Source: Myxococcales bacterium (GTDB taxonomy: Bacteria; Myxococcota_A; UBA9042). Taken from it: a stretch of DNA of 64,000 nt. The position numbers were made by a program, and so were the translations under genes. The notes beneath the pieces were generated by a model, which worked only from the letters and a program-made list of their open reading frames with translations, was not told where the DNA came from and did no database searches. Each line of letters opens with the position of its first letter. The first letter of the stretch is position 1. The stretch spans positions 1 through 64,000 of the forward strand of contig JAGSHB010000008.1 in the NCBI GenBank assembly GCA_023954815.1, read 5' to 3'. This document shows, piece after piece, positions 9,563 to 19,229 of the stretch.

Positions 9563-10643
9563 TTCCACCCTGAGCACCCTGCGCGCGCTGGCCGACCCAC
9601 GGCAGCTTGGTTACCTCATCGTCTACGTGACCAATCGCTGCAACTTCACGTGTGACTTCTGTTTTTACCATCACGAGATCGCCAAAGGCCGCAAGCCAGA
9701 CGAGCTCACCGTAGCCGAATTTGAGCAAATCGCCCGGAAACTTGGCCCCCTAGCGCAACTGTCGCTCACCGGCGGCGAACCCTTCCTGCGCAAGGATTTC
9801 ACAGAGGTAGCCACGGCCCTGTTGACCCACACGCACGCTCGCTGGGTCACCATTCCCACCAATGGTTGGTTCACGGACCGTATGGAGACTAGCCTGACGG
9901 CGCTGATTCGCGCGTTCCCGGCGTCGAATTTCCGCGTTGTGCTCTCCATCGAGGCCATCGGCGCCGAGCACGACCGCATTCGGGCCAAACCGGGGTCGTT
10001 TGACAAGCTGCGAGAGAGCCATGACCGCATCGGAGCCTTGCGGCGTCGGCACAGCAACCTGGTTCTCGACGCCAACACCGTGTTTTCGGAGGACTCCAAG
10101 GCGACAGTGATCGAGACATTGCGCCATCTGGATACCCACTTCTCGTTCGACAACCTGTCGATGACCTACGCCCGCGGGGACATCAAAGATCCGTCTCTGC
10201 TGCCGACCGAAAGAGCGCAATATCAGGCTGCTCGGCAGTTCTTATTGGCGCGTGACCGCCCCAAGGAGGGCAGGCTGCTGTCGAGTGTCTGGCGGGCGGT
10301 GGACGACGTATCCCACGAGCGCTTTGACCGGACCGTTTTTGGTGGAGAGTTCGTCTCGACGTGTGTCGCAGGGCGTAAATTGGCGGTGCTTGGCGAGACC
10401 GGCGAGGTCTACGCCTGCGAGGTCATCGAGCAGAGCATCGGCAACGTGCGTGCCTACAATTTCAGCTTGCCGGATGTGCTCGCTGATCATGATGCCAAGC
10501 GATTGCGCCAGCACATTCGCGAGAGCCGGTGCACCTGCTCGTTTGAATGTGCCCACGCCGCAACGACGGTTTGGCACCCCGGGCACTACCCCCGCGTGGC
10601 CGAATTGGGCATGCGCGGTGCGATCCAGACACTGCTGAAGTAG
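9549..10643 (+). CDS. Radical SAM/SPASM-like protein
   Basis: CNFTCDFCFYH (CxxxCxxC), SLTGGEPFLRKDF, C-terminal Cys cluster (CVAGRK...YACEV...CTCSFEC). Overlaps the GT2 stop by 14 nt. Confidence 0.9.
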   Translation: MMRASSTLSTLRALADPRQLGYLIVYVTNRCNFTCDFCFYHHEIAKGRKPDELTVAEFEQIARKLGPLAQLSLTGGEPFLRKDFTEVATALLTHTHARWVTIPTNGWFTDRMETSLTALIRAFPASNFRVVLSIEAIGAEHDRIRAKPGSFDKLRESHDRIGALRRRHSNLVLDANTVFSEDSKATVIETLRHLDTHFSFDNLSMTYARGDIKDPSLLPTERAQYQAARQFLLARDRPKEGRLLSSVWRAVDDVSHERFDRTVFGGEFVSTCVAGRKLAVLGETGEVYACEVIEQSIGNVRAYNFSLPDVLADHDAKRLRQHIRESRCTCSFECAHAATTVWHPGHYPRVAELGMRGAIQTLLK

Positions 10644-10780
10644 CCCACAAGACAGGCCGTTTCCGAGCGTTGGGCCCGCATTGTCGGTCCACAAGCGCTG
10701 ATTCGCCTTGACTCGGACAGTGGCCGTCCTTTGTTGCGACGCCCAACCCAATGCGCTTCCCTGGCGCACCGCGAGGCTCA

Positions 10781-11329
10781 ATGAACGCACACGCAACGAC
10801 CATTTTGGCTGTCCGCAAAGATGGCAAAATCGTCATCGCCGGCGACGGTCAGGTGACCATGGGCAACACCATCATGAAAGGAACGGCCCGCAAGGTTCGG
10901 CGCCTGCACGATGGCGCGGTGTTGGTCGGATTCGCGGGCAGCACCGCGGATGCGTTCACGCTATTTGAGCGCTTCGAGGCTAAATTACGGACGTACGGCG
11001 GCCATCTGCGCCGCGCCGCCGTGGAGCTCGCCAAGGATTGGCGCACCGACAAGATGCTGCGGCGGCTCGAAGCGCTCCTCATCGTCTGCGACAAGGACGA
11101 AACCCTGGTGCTATCGGGATCGGGCGACGTCATTGAGCCCGATGAAGGTGCCGTCGCCATCGGCTCGGGCGGCAAGTTCGCCGAGGCAGCGGCGTTGGCG
11201 CTGTTGCGACACAGCCCGCTCGACGCCGAGCAAGTGGCCCGTGAATCCATGGCCATCGCCGCCAGCATCTGCATCTACACGAACACCCACCTCACGGTGG
11301 AGACCCTCATCTCTGGGAGCGCCGCATGA
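10781..11329 (+). CDS. hslV: ATP-dependent protease peptidase subunit HslV
   Basis: [28 protein letters not shown]...KVRRL...[17 protein letters not shown]; followed by hslU with ATGA overlap. Confidence 0.95.
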   Translation: MNAHATTILAVRKDGKIVIAGDGQVTMGNTIMKGTARKVRRLHDGAVLVGFAGSTADAFTLFERFEAKLRTYGGHLRRAAVELAKDWRTDKMLRRLEALLIVCDKDETLVLSGSGDVIEPDEGAVAIGSGGKFAEAAALALLRHSPLDAEQVARESMAIAASICIYTNTHLTVETLISGSAA

Positions 11330-12726
11330 GCCTCATTCCTCCAGCAGTTTCGCAGCCCACTAGCGCCGAGCGTCCGGAGCCCGTCGCGGCCGCGACCAAG
11401 GACCTCACCCCACGCCAGATTGTCGCCGAGCTCGATCGCTACATTGTCGGCCAAGGCGCAGCGAAGAAAGCGGTGGCCATCGCCCTGCGTAATCGCTGGC
11501 GTCGCAAGCACGTGCCCGAGACGTTGCGCGATGAGATCTCGCCCAAGAACATCATCATGATCGGCCCGACCGGCGTCGGAAAGACCGAGATTGCGAGGCG
11601 TTTGGCCAAGCTGACCGGCGCCCCGTTCGTCAAGGTTGAGGCCTCGAAGTTCACGGAGGTGGGCTATGTGGGCCGTGACGTCGAGTCCATGGTCCGTGAT
11701 TTGGTTGAAGTCGCTATCAAGATGGTCAGCGAAGAAGAGCGCGATCGCGTGAAAGCGCGGGCCGCAGCCGCCGTTGAAGAGCGTCTCGTGGACGCTTTGG
11801 TTCCGCGCCAGCGGGGTATCGACATTCTGGGCGAGCAGACCGCAGCCGATCCGCGTCGCGACAAGGTGCGCCGATTGCTGCGCGATGGGCACCTCGATGG
11901 CAAAGAGTTGGAGATCGAGGTCGAACAGAGCTCCGCGCCGATGATGCAGCTGTTCAACAACTCCGGGATGGAGGAGATGGGCATCAACATCAAGGAGAGT
12001 CTCGGCGGGCTGTTTCCGAAAAAGACCAAGCAGCGCCGGGTGACCGTTGCGGAGGCCCGCGAGCTCTTTTTGGAGCAGGAGTCCGAGAAGCTCATCGATG
12101 AAGACAAGGTGAAGGAAGAGGCGCTGGAGCGTGCTCAGCAGGAGGGGATCATCTTCCTCGATGAGATCGACAAGGTGGCGAGTCGTGGCGGCGGCGGTGG
12201 TCCGGATGTGAGCCGAGAGGGTGTGCAGCGCGACCTGTTGCCGATCGTCGAAGGCTCAACGGTCACGACCAAGCACGGCATGGTGAAGACCGACCATGTG
12301 CTGTTTGTAGCTGCGGGCGCGTTTCACGTGGCTTCGGTGAGCGATTTGATCCCGGAATTGCAGGGGCGTTTTCCCATTCGCGTGGAGCTTGAAAGCCTCG
12401 GGCAAGCCGATTTTGTGCGGATTTTGCGGGAACCGGAGAACTCGTTGACGCGTCAGTACGAGGCGCTACTGGCGACGGAGTCTGTGCGGGTTGAGTACAC
12501 GGAGGACGGCATCGACGAGGTCGCGCGGGTCGCATCTGAGGTCAATTCTCGGCAGGAAAACATCGGCGCGCGCCGGCTGCACACCGTCATGGAGCGGCTC
12601 TTGGAAGATGTTTCGTTTGACGCTCCGGCGCTCGCAGGAACCAAGGTTCAGGTCGATGCCGCCTACGTGCGGACCGCCTTGGCAGACGTTGTCACGGACC
12701 CGAAACTTGAGCAGTACATCTTGTGA
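11326..12726 (+). CDS. hslU: ATP-dependent protease ATPase subunit HslU
   Basis: [58 protein letters not shown]; full-length AAA+ Clp-type. Confidence 0.97.
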   Translation: MSLIPPAVSQPTSAERPEPVAAATKDLTPRQIVAELDRYIVGQGAAKKAVAIALRNRWRRKHVPETLRDEISPKNIIMIGPTGVGKTEIARRLAKLTGAPFVKVEASKFTEVGYVGRDVESMVRDLVEVAIKMVSEEERDRVKARAAAAVEERLVDALVPRQRGIDILGEQTAADPRRDKVRRLLRDGHLDGKELEIEVEQSSAPMMQLFNNSGMEEMGINIKESLGGLFPKKTKQRRVTVAEARELFLEQESEKLIDEDKVKEEALERAQQEGIIFLDEIDKVASRGGGGGPDVSREGVQRDLLPIVEGSTVTTKHGMVKTDHVLFVAAGAFHVASVSDLIPELQGRFPIRVELESLGQADFVRILREPENSLTRQYEALLATESVRVEYTEDGIDEVARVASEVNSRQENIGARRLHTVMERLLEDVSFDAPALAGTKVQVDAAYVRTALADVVTDPKLEQYIL

Positions 12727-12868
12727 ACCCGCGGAGTTGCCTGGATATTTGGGGGCCATGTGCCTCGGAATCTCAGGTGAACACTTGAATTGTATTGAGT
12801 GTTTGTGAGGCGATTGGTACATTTGCGCGCACTCTTCGATGTGACGCTTCCCTGTCACGGAGGCCACG

Positions 12869-15154
12869 ATGGCGCCGATTTTGCCACTGACCCAATCCCC
12901 GCTCGAGCCCCAAACGGCCAAGTATGCCCGAAATTTCAGGCGTTTTGCTGTATTTGGGATGTTGGTGGCGGGGCTCATCGCGTGTTCGTCGGAGCAGTCA
13001 AATCCTGCCGCTCCCATTCAACTAGGTGGCGGCGCCGGGTTGCCTGACACCTTGGGAACGCCACCGCAGGATACTGTCGGCGGCGGCGGCGGCGAAGACG
13101 CGCAATCTTCGGCAACCGACGCAACGTCTGCCGCTGACGGCGGATCGAGCGCGGGGCAGGGTGACGGCTCGAGTGCAAGTACTGACGGTGGCTCTTCGAC
13201 CTCTGGAGACGCCAGCAACGCGGACACCGGTGGCGCAGCGCAGCCCGATGGTGGAAAGGTGGACTCTGGTGGCGCGACGCAGCCCGACGCGGGCCAGACG
13301 GATACCGGACCGGTTCAGCCTGCATGCATAGATCTGGATAAGGACGGTTACGGCCAAGGCTGCGCACCGGGGCCGGATTGCGACGACAAGAACCCGAACT
13401 TCGCTATCGTCTGCCCTGACTGCAGCAAGGCAAATCATGCCGGCTGCCCGTGCAGTGGCGCCGCAGCAAACTGCTACAGCGGTCAAGCCCAGTGGATTGG
13501 TAAGGGTGTGTGTCAGGCCGGCGTTCAACTCTGCCAGGGCGGGTATTGGAAAGCTTGCCAGGGGGAAGTGCTGCCGAGCCCCGAGATCTGCGACACCAAA
13601 GACAACAACTGCAACAGCCTCGTAGATGAGGGCGTTCTCTCCAGTTGCGGCACATGTGACATGAGTTGCACGCAACAGAAAGTCGGTCCGGACTACGGCA
13701 ACCCGTTCAATCTCGATCCGACCAACGCCAATGGTGTGGGACTCGATCCGAACGGCTATCTCAAGCTCGACGCCAAGACAGCGAACGGTAATCTGAACCA
13801 CATCTGGATCGCCAACACGTCTGAGAAGACCATCTCGAAAATCAACACAAAGACTGGCCAGGAGAAGGGGCGCTACCACTCCTGCACCAGCCCTTCTCGC
13901 ACCTCCGTCGATTTGAACGGTGACGTGTGGGTGGGCTGCCGTTCAGGCGGGCAGGTGATGAAGTTCTTGGTCGACCCAACAAAGTGCCCGGACAAGAACG
14001 GCAACGGTAAGGTCGACACGTCCACCGACACCAATGGCGACGGCAAGATTTCGCCCAGTGAAATGCTGCCGTTCAACCAGGACGAGTGCCTGAAGTTCAT
14101 CGTCAAGCCGTTTCCGAGCGAAAACACGATTCGCGCGCTTGGCGTGGACAAGGACAACTACGCCTGGGCGGGTGGCTGGGGCCAGAAGAAGCTGTGGCGG
14201 CTCGACCCGAACACCGGCGCGGTAGTCGACACCATCAACCTGGGCTGCAACCCCTACGGCCTCGTCATCGACCAAAAGGGCGTGATCTGGGTCGCGGGCC
14301 GCGGGTGTGGCGTCTTGGTGCAGGCGAATCCGAAGACCAAGGCGGTCACGAAGCACGGCAATGGCAAGGGCTCTCCCTACGGCATCAATGTCGATATGTT
14401 CGGAAAAATCTGGATCGCCAACACCAACAACTACAGCTCTCGCTTTGATCCGCTGACCGGCAAGTGGAACTCAGTGGCGCACAACAAGCGCTCGCGCGGC
14501 ATCGCCACGAGCAACGATGGCTACGTCTACGTGGCACTCGACTCGACGAGCTCGGTCGCGAAAATCAACGCAACAACCCTGGTGACCGAGGCGCACATCT
14601 CGCTGGGGTCGAGCCGGTATCCGGTGGGCATTGCGGTGGACTACGACGGCTACGTTTGGGCGGTCAACCAGAGCAAGGGAACGGCGTCGAAGGTCGATCC
14701 CAAGACCAACACGGTCGTCGGCGAATACCCGGTTGGCAAAGGGCCATACACGTACTCCGACATGACTGGCTACACACTGAACAACTACACCGCGCCCAAG
14801 GGGATGTACACGCACACCTTCGGGTTTGGCGGGTGGTCTGGCACCGTCACCGAGAGCAAGACGAAGACCCTGTGGGAGTCGATTGACGCAGAGATTGTCG
14901 TGCCGCCGAAGGGCTACGTGAAGCTACGGTTCAAGGTGGCGGATGACCTGAAAGCGCTCGACAAGGCGGCTTGGTCCAAGGAGTTTGGGCCGTTTCCGCC
15001 CGCTGCGCTGCCGGTCGACCTGACGAAATTGCCGAAGAAGCAGGTCGAGGGTCGATTCTTGCGGGTCGAGTACTTCATGCAGGCGGGCAAGAACAAATTG
15101 TCGCCGCTAATCAAATCTGTGACGGCAAAGGGCAAGCAGATCGCCGCCAAATAG
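12869..15154 (+). CDS. Lipoprotein with metal-binding (DxDxDG) motif and Vgb/NHL-like propeller
   Basis: Lipobox VAGLIAC; Ser/Asp/Gly-rich linker; DLDKDGYGQGCAPGPDCDDKNP; CDTKDNNCNSLVDEG; repeated 'GYVWA.NQ/IWIANT' blade motifs. Confidence 0.8.
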   Translation: MAPILPLTQSPLEPQTAKYARNFRRFAVFGMLVAGLIACSSEQSNPAAPIQLGGGAGLPDTLGTPPQDTVGGGGGEDAQSSATDATSAADGGSSAGQGDGSSASTDGGSSTSGDASNADTGGAAQPDGGKVDSGGATQPDAGQTDTGPVQPACIDLDKDGYGQGCAPGPDCDDKNPNFAIVCPDCSKANHAGCPCSGAAANCYSGQAQWIGKGVCQAGVQLCQGGYWKACQGEVLPSPEICDTKDNNCNSLVDEGVLSSCGTCDMSCTQQKVGPDYGNPFNLDPTNANGVGLDPNGYLKLDAKTANGNLNHIWIANTSEKTISKINTKTGQEKGRYHSCTSPSRTSVDLNGDVWVGCRSGGQVMKFLVDPTKCPDKNGNGKVDTSTDTNGDGKISPSEMLPFNQDECLKFIVKPFPSENTIRALGVDKDNYAWAGGWGQKKLWRLDPNTGAVVDTINLGCNPYGLVIDQKGVIWVAGRGCGVLVQANPKTKAVTKHGNGKGSPYGINVDMFGKIWIANTNNYSSRFDPLTGKWNSVAHNKRSRGIATSNDGYVYVALDSTSSVAKINATTLVTEAHISLGSSRYPVGIAVDYDGYVWAVNQSKGTASKVDPKTNTVVGEYPVGKGPYTYSDMTGYTLNNYTAPKGMYTHTFGFGGWSGTVTESKTKTLWESIDAEIVVPPKGYVKLRFKVADDLKALDKAAWSKEFGPFPPAALPVDLTKLPKKQVEGRFLRVEYFMQAGKNKLSPLIKSVTAKGKQIAAK

Positions 15155-15166
15155 ATTGTCGCCGCG

Positions 15167-15195
15167 TTTCGTGAAGTGCCAGGCGTTTCACGAAA
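15167..15195. repeat. REP-like hairpin, copy 1
   Basis: TTTCGTGAA-GTGCCAGGCGT-TTCACGAAA: perfect 9-bp stem; inverse orientation of the copies at 49473 and 61109. Confidence 0.8.
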
Positions 15196-15242
15196 GCCCG
15201 CAAAACAGGGCTTTCCGCCAGGAAGCAGCGCGACTTTGGTGC

Positions 15243-15773
15243 CTAGTGCTCGCCCAACCGCGGCATCAGATCGACGAAATTGCACGGCCGAAACCGAGCG
15301 TCCAGCTGCTCCGCTAGGATCCCATCCCACGCGTCTTTGCAGGCGCCCGTCGAGCCGGGAAGCGCGAAGATGAGCGTCTGACCGGCGAGCCCGGCAGTGG
15401 CACGGCTCTGAATCGTCGAAGTGCCAATCGTCTGGTAGCTCTGCCAGCGGAACAGCTCACCAAACCCAGGAATCACCTTGTCGAACACGGCGTGGCAGGC
15501 CTCGGGGGTGATATCCCGCCCCGTGATGCCGGTGCCACCGGTCGCGATCACCACCTGAACGCCGGCATCGGCCATCCAAGCGCGCAATTGCGCTTCGACG
15601 AGGGCTTTGTCATCACGGACGATCGCTCGCGCAGCCAATGTGTGCCCTGCATCTTCCAGTCGACCTATCAGCGTGGCGCCGGAGCGGTCATCTGCGATGG
15701 CACGCGTGTCAGACACCGTCAATACCGCGATGCTGAGCGGTACAAAGTCACGTTTTAGGTCGAGTCCAGGCAT
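15243..15773 (-). CDS. moaB: Molybdenum cofactor biosynthesis protein MoaB/MogA family
   Basis: VLTVSDTR...[17 protein letters not shown]...[18 protein letters not shown]...[16 protein letters not shown] before the ATG. Confidence 0.92.
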   Translation of the reverse strand: MPGLDLKRDFVPLSIAVLTVSDTRAIADDRSGATLIGRLEDAGHTLAARAIVRDDKALVEAQLRAWMADAGVQVVIATGGTGITGRDITPEACHAVFDKVIPGFGELFRWQSYQTIGTSTIQSRATAGLAGQTLIFALPGSTGACKDAWDGILAEQLDARFRPCNFVDLMPRLGEH

Positions 15774-15929
15774 GTTTGTCTCCTCAGGGTGGCGGCCACC
15801 ATCGATGCAGGACCGCGTCTTTGGCGTCAAGACCAAAAAAGTCTTTGCCGTCAAAATGTTCTTGTTGCGAACGGCCATGTTCATCGCTATGGTCCGCGCC
15901 CTCAATCATTGTAGGACTTTGGAGACGAG

Positions 15930-17990
15930 ATGAAGACGTTGTCGATCAGGACGCTTGCCCTTCTTGGCGCCCTCAGCATGAGCTGGGCGTGTGGAAGTAC
16001 AGACGGAGGCACGCCTCCCACAACGGACACTGCCACTGGTGCAACGGACACGACGACCGCCGGAGCAGACGCGGGCGTGGATACGGCGGCGGACAAGGAC
16101 ACGACATCGACATCCGACACGACGGCGCCGGCGGATACGACCATTCAACCCGACACGACGATTCAGCCCGATACCGCAAAGGCGGGAGATGATGTGAGCA
16201 GCCACGACGTCGGTGCGACGGACGGTGGACAGACAGGCGGAGCGAACAGCTGCGTTGGGCGCTGTGGCGACTACAACGGTAGCGCCGCATGCCAGTGCGA
16301 CACCGCCTGCACGAACTTCGGTGACTGCTGCACTGACTACAAGTCGGTTTGTGGCTGCACCGTTGACTCTGACTGCAACAAGTCGGGCGATAAATGCGTG
16401 ACAGCGACGTGCAAAGAGGGCGTCTGCGAGACGTCGTCGTCGTCCAGCAAGTGCAACGATGACAATCCGTGCACCAAGGATACGTGCGACCCGAAAACCG
16501 GCTCCTGCAAGAACGATAACGCCAGCGACAAAACGCTGTGCAACACGGACACCTGCAAAACAGCCATGGTGTGTACCGCTGGCAAATGCGGTGGCGGCAA
16601 AGCCAAGGCGGACGACGCCAGCTGCAGCGACGGCAACCTCTGTACGTTGTCGGATAGGTGCAGTTCGGGCTCCTGTGCGCCTGGTGACGCCAACAGCTGC
16701 GATGACAAGAACACCTGCACCAAAGATAGCTGCGACCCGAAAAAGGGCTGTGCACACGCCCCGGATGGGGCGGAAGGAGCCAAGTGTGAGGACGGAAACG
16801 TCTGCACCAAAGACACGACTTGCAAGAAGAGCGGCGCTTGCTCTGGTACGGCGCTACCCGCAAATACGGCCTGCAACGACGACAACGCCTGCACTTCCGA
16901 CGACAAGTGCTCGGTCTACGGCAGCTGCTACGGCACGTCCAAGAACTGCAACGACGACAAGCCCTGCACCACCGATAGCTGCGACAAGAAGAGCGGCGCC
17001 TGCAAGAACCAGGTGAAGAAAGACGAGTCCTACTGCAGCGACGGGAACACCTGCACGATCACAGACAAGTGCTCGGGCGGAAAGTGCGTGGGTGTCGATT
17101 TGGCCGACGGAAAGAGCTGCTCGGACAGCAACAGCTGCACAACTCCCGACAAGTGCGTCGCTGGAAAGTGCGAGGGCACGCCCGACCCGTCCAAGGACGG
17201 AAAGTCCTGCTCGGACGGCAACCCCTGCACGACGGCCGACAAGTGCGACAACGCGGGTGGCTGCCTCGGTGAGGTGGACGTCGACAAGTGTGATGACGGC
17301 AATGGCTGCACACTCGATTCGTGCACTAAGGTTTCGGTTTACAGCAGTAAGTGTGACCACAAGCCCCTCAAGGAAGGCTCTTCTTGTGACGACGGCGACC
17401 TTTGCACCGACAACAGTACCTGCACCAAGGGCGCGTGCGAAGGTGGAAAGTCGGTCTGCAAGGACATCTTCTCGGACACCATCGACTGCGGCAGTAGCAA
17501 GTGGACGGCGACGCCTAAGGCGACCGCAAAAGAGGTGGGCTGGAACGCTGATGACACCCCTTCCGCACCAGCAGCGAAGAGCGGTAAGTGCTCGTTGAAC
17601 TACAACAACGGCACGAACTACGACAAGAAGGACGCCAAGGGCACGAGTGTTGAGAGCAAGGGCACGATGACCTCAAGCGCCGTCGACCTGCCTTCCGCCG
17701 CCACCACCATTCTCGCCTTCTGGTCGTACCACGGCGTGGAGTCGTCCACGAGCTACGACATTCGTACCGTCAGCGTTTCGAGCGACGAGTTCGTCAAAGG
17801 TGGCGACACGCAGACGTGGACGCTGGCCAACGCGAAGGGTAGCGGCACGTGGGCCAAGGTGAGCTACTCGCTCAGCAAGTTTGTCGGGAAGAAAGTGAAG
17901 ATTCGCTTTGCGTTCGACACGAAGGACTCGGTCAGCAACTCGACTCCGGGCTGGTTCGTCGACGACGTGAAGGTCCAGCAGAAGAACTAA
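15930..17990 (+). CDS. Cys-rich lipoprotein with somatomedin-B-like domain and C-terminal MAM/jelly-roll-like domain
   Basis: Signal/lipobox ALSMSWAC; SCVGRC...ACQCDTACTNFGDCCTDYKSVC has the eight-Cys SMB pattern; many 'CxDxNxCTxDxCD' repeats. Confidence 0.85.
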   Translation: MKTLSIRTLALLGALSMSWACGSTDGGTPPTTDTATGATDTTTAGADAGVDTAADKDTTSTSDTTAPADTTIQPDTTIQPDTAKAGDDVSSHDVGATDGGQTGGANSCVGRCGDYNGSAACQCDTACTNFGDCCTDYKSVCGCTVDSDCNKSGDKCVTATCKEGVCETSSSSSKCNDDNPCTKDTCDPKTGSCKNDNASDKTLCNTDTCKTAMVCTAGKCGGGKAKADDASCSDGNLCTLSDRCSSGSCAPGDANSCDDKNTCTKDSCDPKKGCAHAPDGAEGAKCEDGNVCTKDTTCKKSGACSGTALPANTACNDDNACTSDDKCSVYGSCYGTSKNCNDDKPCTTDSCDKKSGACKNQVKKDESYCSDGNTCTITDKCSGGKCVGVDLADGKSCSDSNSCTTPDKCVAGKCEGTPDPSKDGKSCSDGNPCTTADKCDNAGGCLGEVDVDKCDDGNGCTLDSCTKVSVYSSKCDHKPLKEGSSCDDGDLCTDNSTCTKGACEGGKSVCKDIFSDTIDCGSSKWTATPKATAKEVGWNADDTPSAPAAKSGKCSLNYNNGTNYDKKDAKGTSVESKGTMTSSAVDLPSAATTILAFWSYHGVESSTSYDIRTVSVSSDEFVKGGDTQTWTLANAKGSGTWAKVSYSLSKFVGKKVKIRFAFDTKDSVSNSTPGWFVDDVKVQQKN

Positions 17991-18005
17991 TGACCAACTA
18001 ACCAA

Positions 18006-18041
18006 GCGCGCGCGTCAGCAGTTGGATTTGCTGGCGCGCGC
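18006..18041 (+). terminator. Terminator-like hairpin
   Basis: GCGCGCGCGTCAGCA...TGCTGGCGCGCGC followed shortly by CGTTTT, 16 nt after the stop of 15930..17990. Confidence 0.6.
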
Positions 18042-18063
18042 CTGTCGTTTTGCGGAAGGCAAC

Positions 18064-19056
18064 ATGGACTATCGATTCTTGGGTAAGACCGGCCTGCGGA
18101 TTTCATCGCTGGCGATGGGGACCATGAGTTTTGGCGGTGATGCCGACGAGGCCACGTCGGCGAAGCTTTTTCACCGAGCACGTGAGGCGGGCATCAACCT
18201 CTTTGACTGTGCCGACGTTTACGTCGCTGGCGAGTCTGAGCGGATATTGGGACGCTTGATTGCCGACTGTCGCGATGAGATCGTGCTGACCACCAAGGCG
18301 TATTTTCCTACGGGATCAGACGTTAACGCGCGGGGCGCTTCCCGCTATCACCTCATCCGTGCGGTCGAGGCGAGCCTGAGACGGCTCAAAACGGACAGAA
18401 TCGACGTGTTCTTCCTCCATCGCTACGACGATGCGACCTCCCTTGAGGAGACCTTGCGGGCGGTCGAGCACTTGGTGAGTCAGGGAAAGATTCTGCACCC
18501 GGCGGTGAGCAATTACTCAGCGTGGCAGACGTCCAAAGCGCTCGGACAGCAGCGCACTCAGGGATGGGCTCCGCTGGTCGCGACACAGCCCATGTACAAC
18601 CTGCTCAAACGCCAGGCTGAGGCTGAGATCTTGCCCATGGCTGCTGACGAGGGGATCGCGGTATTTCCGTACAGTCCGCTCGCTGGTGGCTATCTCACAG
18701 GCAAATATCGCAGCGGCGCGCGCACCACGACTGGGCGGATCGCCACCAACCCGATGTACTCGGTTCGCTATGCGGCGAACGCCTATCAGCACAGCGCCGA
18801 CCGATTCGTCGATTTTGCGGAGCAACGTGGCCTGTCCCCGGCTGCGCTGGCGATCGCGTGGGTGATGCACCATCCCGCGGTGACGGCGCCGCTCATCGGC
18901 GCGCGCAACCTGTCTCAGTTGGAAGGCTCACTGGCGGCCTTGGACGTGGACATGACGCCTGAGCTACGCGCCGCGGTCTCGGCCTTGTCCGACGCCCCAG
19001 CCCCCGCGACCGATCGCAACGAAGAGACGTCGTCCCACAACTACGGTTCCCGCTAG
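18064..19056 (+). CDS. Aldo/keto reductase
   Basis: MDYRFLGKTGLRISSLAMGTMSFGG, FDCADVYVAGESERILGRLI, DVFFLHRYDD, AVSNYSAWQ, FPYSPLAGGYLTGKY. Confidence 0.93.
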   Translation: MDYRFLGKTGLRISSLAMGTMSFGGDADEATSAKLFHRAREAGINLFDCADVYVAGESERILGRLIADCRDEIVLTTKAYFPTGSDVNARGASRYHLIRAVEASLRRLKTDRIDVFFLHRYDDATSLEETLRAVEHLVSQGKILHPAVSNYSAWQTSKALGQQRTQGWAPLVATQPMYNLLKRQAEAEILPMAADEGIAVFPYSPLAGGYLTGKYRSGARTTTGRIATNPMYSVRYAANAYQHSADRFVDFAEQRGLSPAALAIAWVMHHPAVTAPLIGARNLSQLEGSLAALDVDMTPELRAAVSALSDAPAPATDRNEETSSHNYGSR

Positions 19057-19222
19057 CAGCGTGCGGCGTAATTAAAATTACTGTCGCAGCACGCTGCTAG
19101 TTTTCTTCATGATTGGGGGGCTACGAGCGCCCCCAGTCGCGGCAAGCCGCGACTTCCCCTTCCCAGCAGACAGCGCTCCTGGAGAGTCCCGCCGGAAAAA
19201 TGGAGAAAAAGCGCAGTCTGCT
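19053..19222 (+). repeat. Composite multi-hairpin intergenic repeat, copy 1
   Basis: 12-bp stem CTAGCAGCGTGC/GCACGCTGCTAG followed by TTTTCTT; then GGGGG hairpin, AGTCGCGG-CAAG-CCGCGACT hairpin, AGCAGACAGCGC/GCGCAGTCTGCT hairpin. Near-identical inverse copy at 30396..30564. Confidence 0.85.
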
Positions 19223-19229
19223 AGCAGAC

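Noticed and set aside
12780-12806. Weak stem-loop AACACT...AGTGTT downstream of hslU
   Set aside because: Only 6 bp with a long AT loop; insufficient to call a terminator.
15906-16757. 283-aa minus-strand ORF
   Set aside because: Antisense to the SMB/Cys-rich lipoprotein; Val/Arg/Ala-rich mirror of Cys/Asp repeats.
16200-17450. CRISPR-like periodicity
   Set aside because: The repeats are in-frame codon-level Cys-rich protein repeats, not DNA direct repeats with unique spacers.
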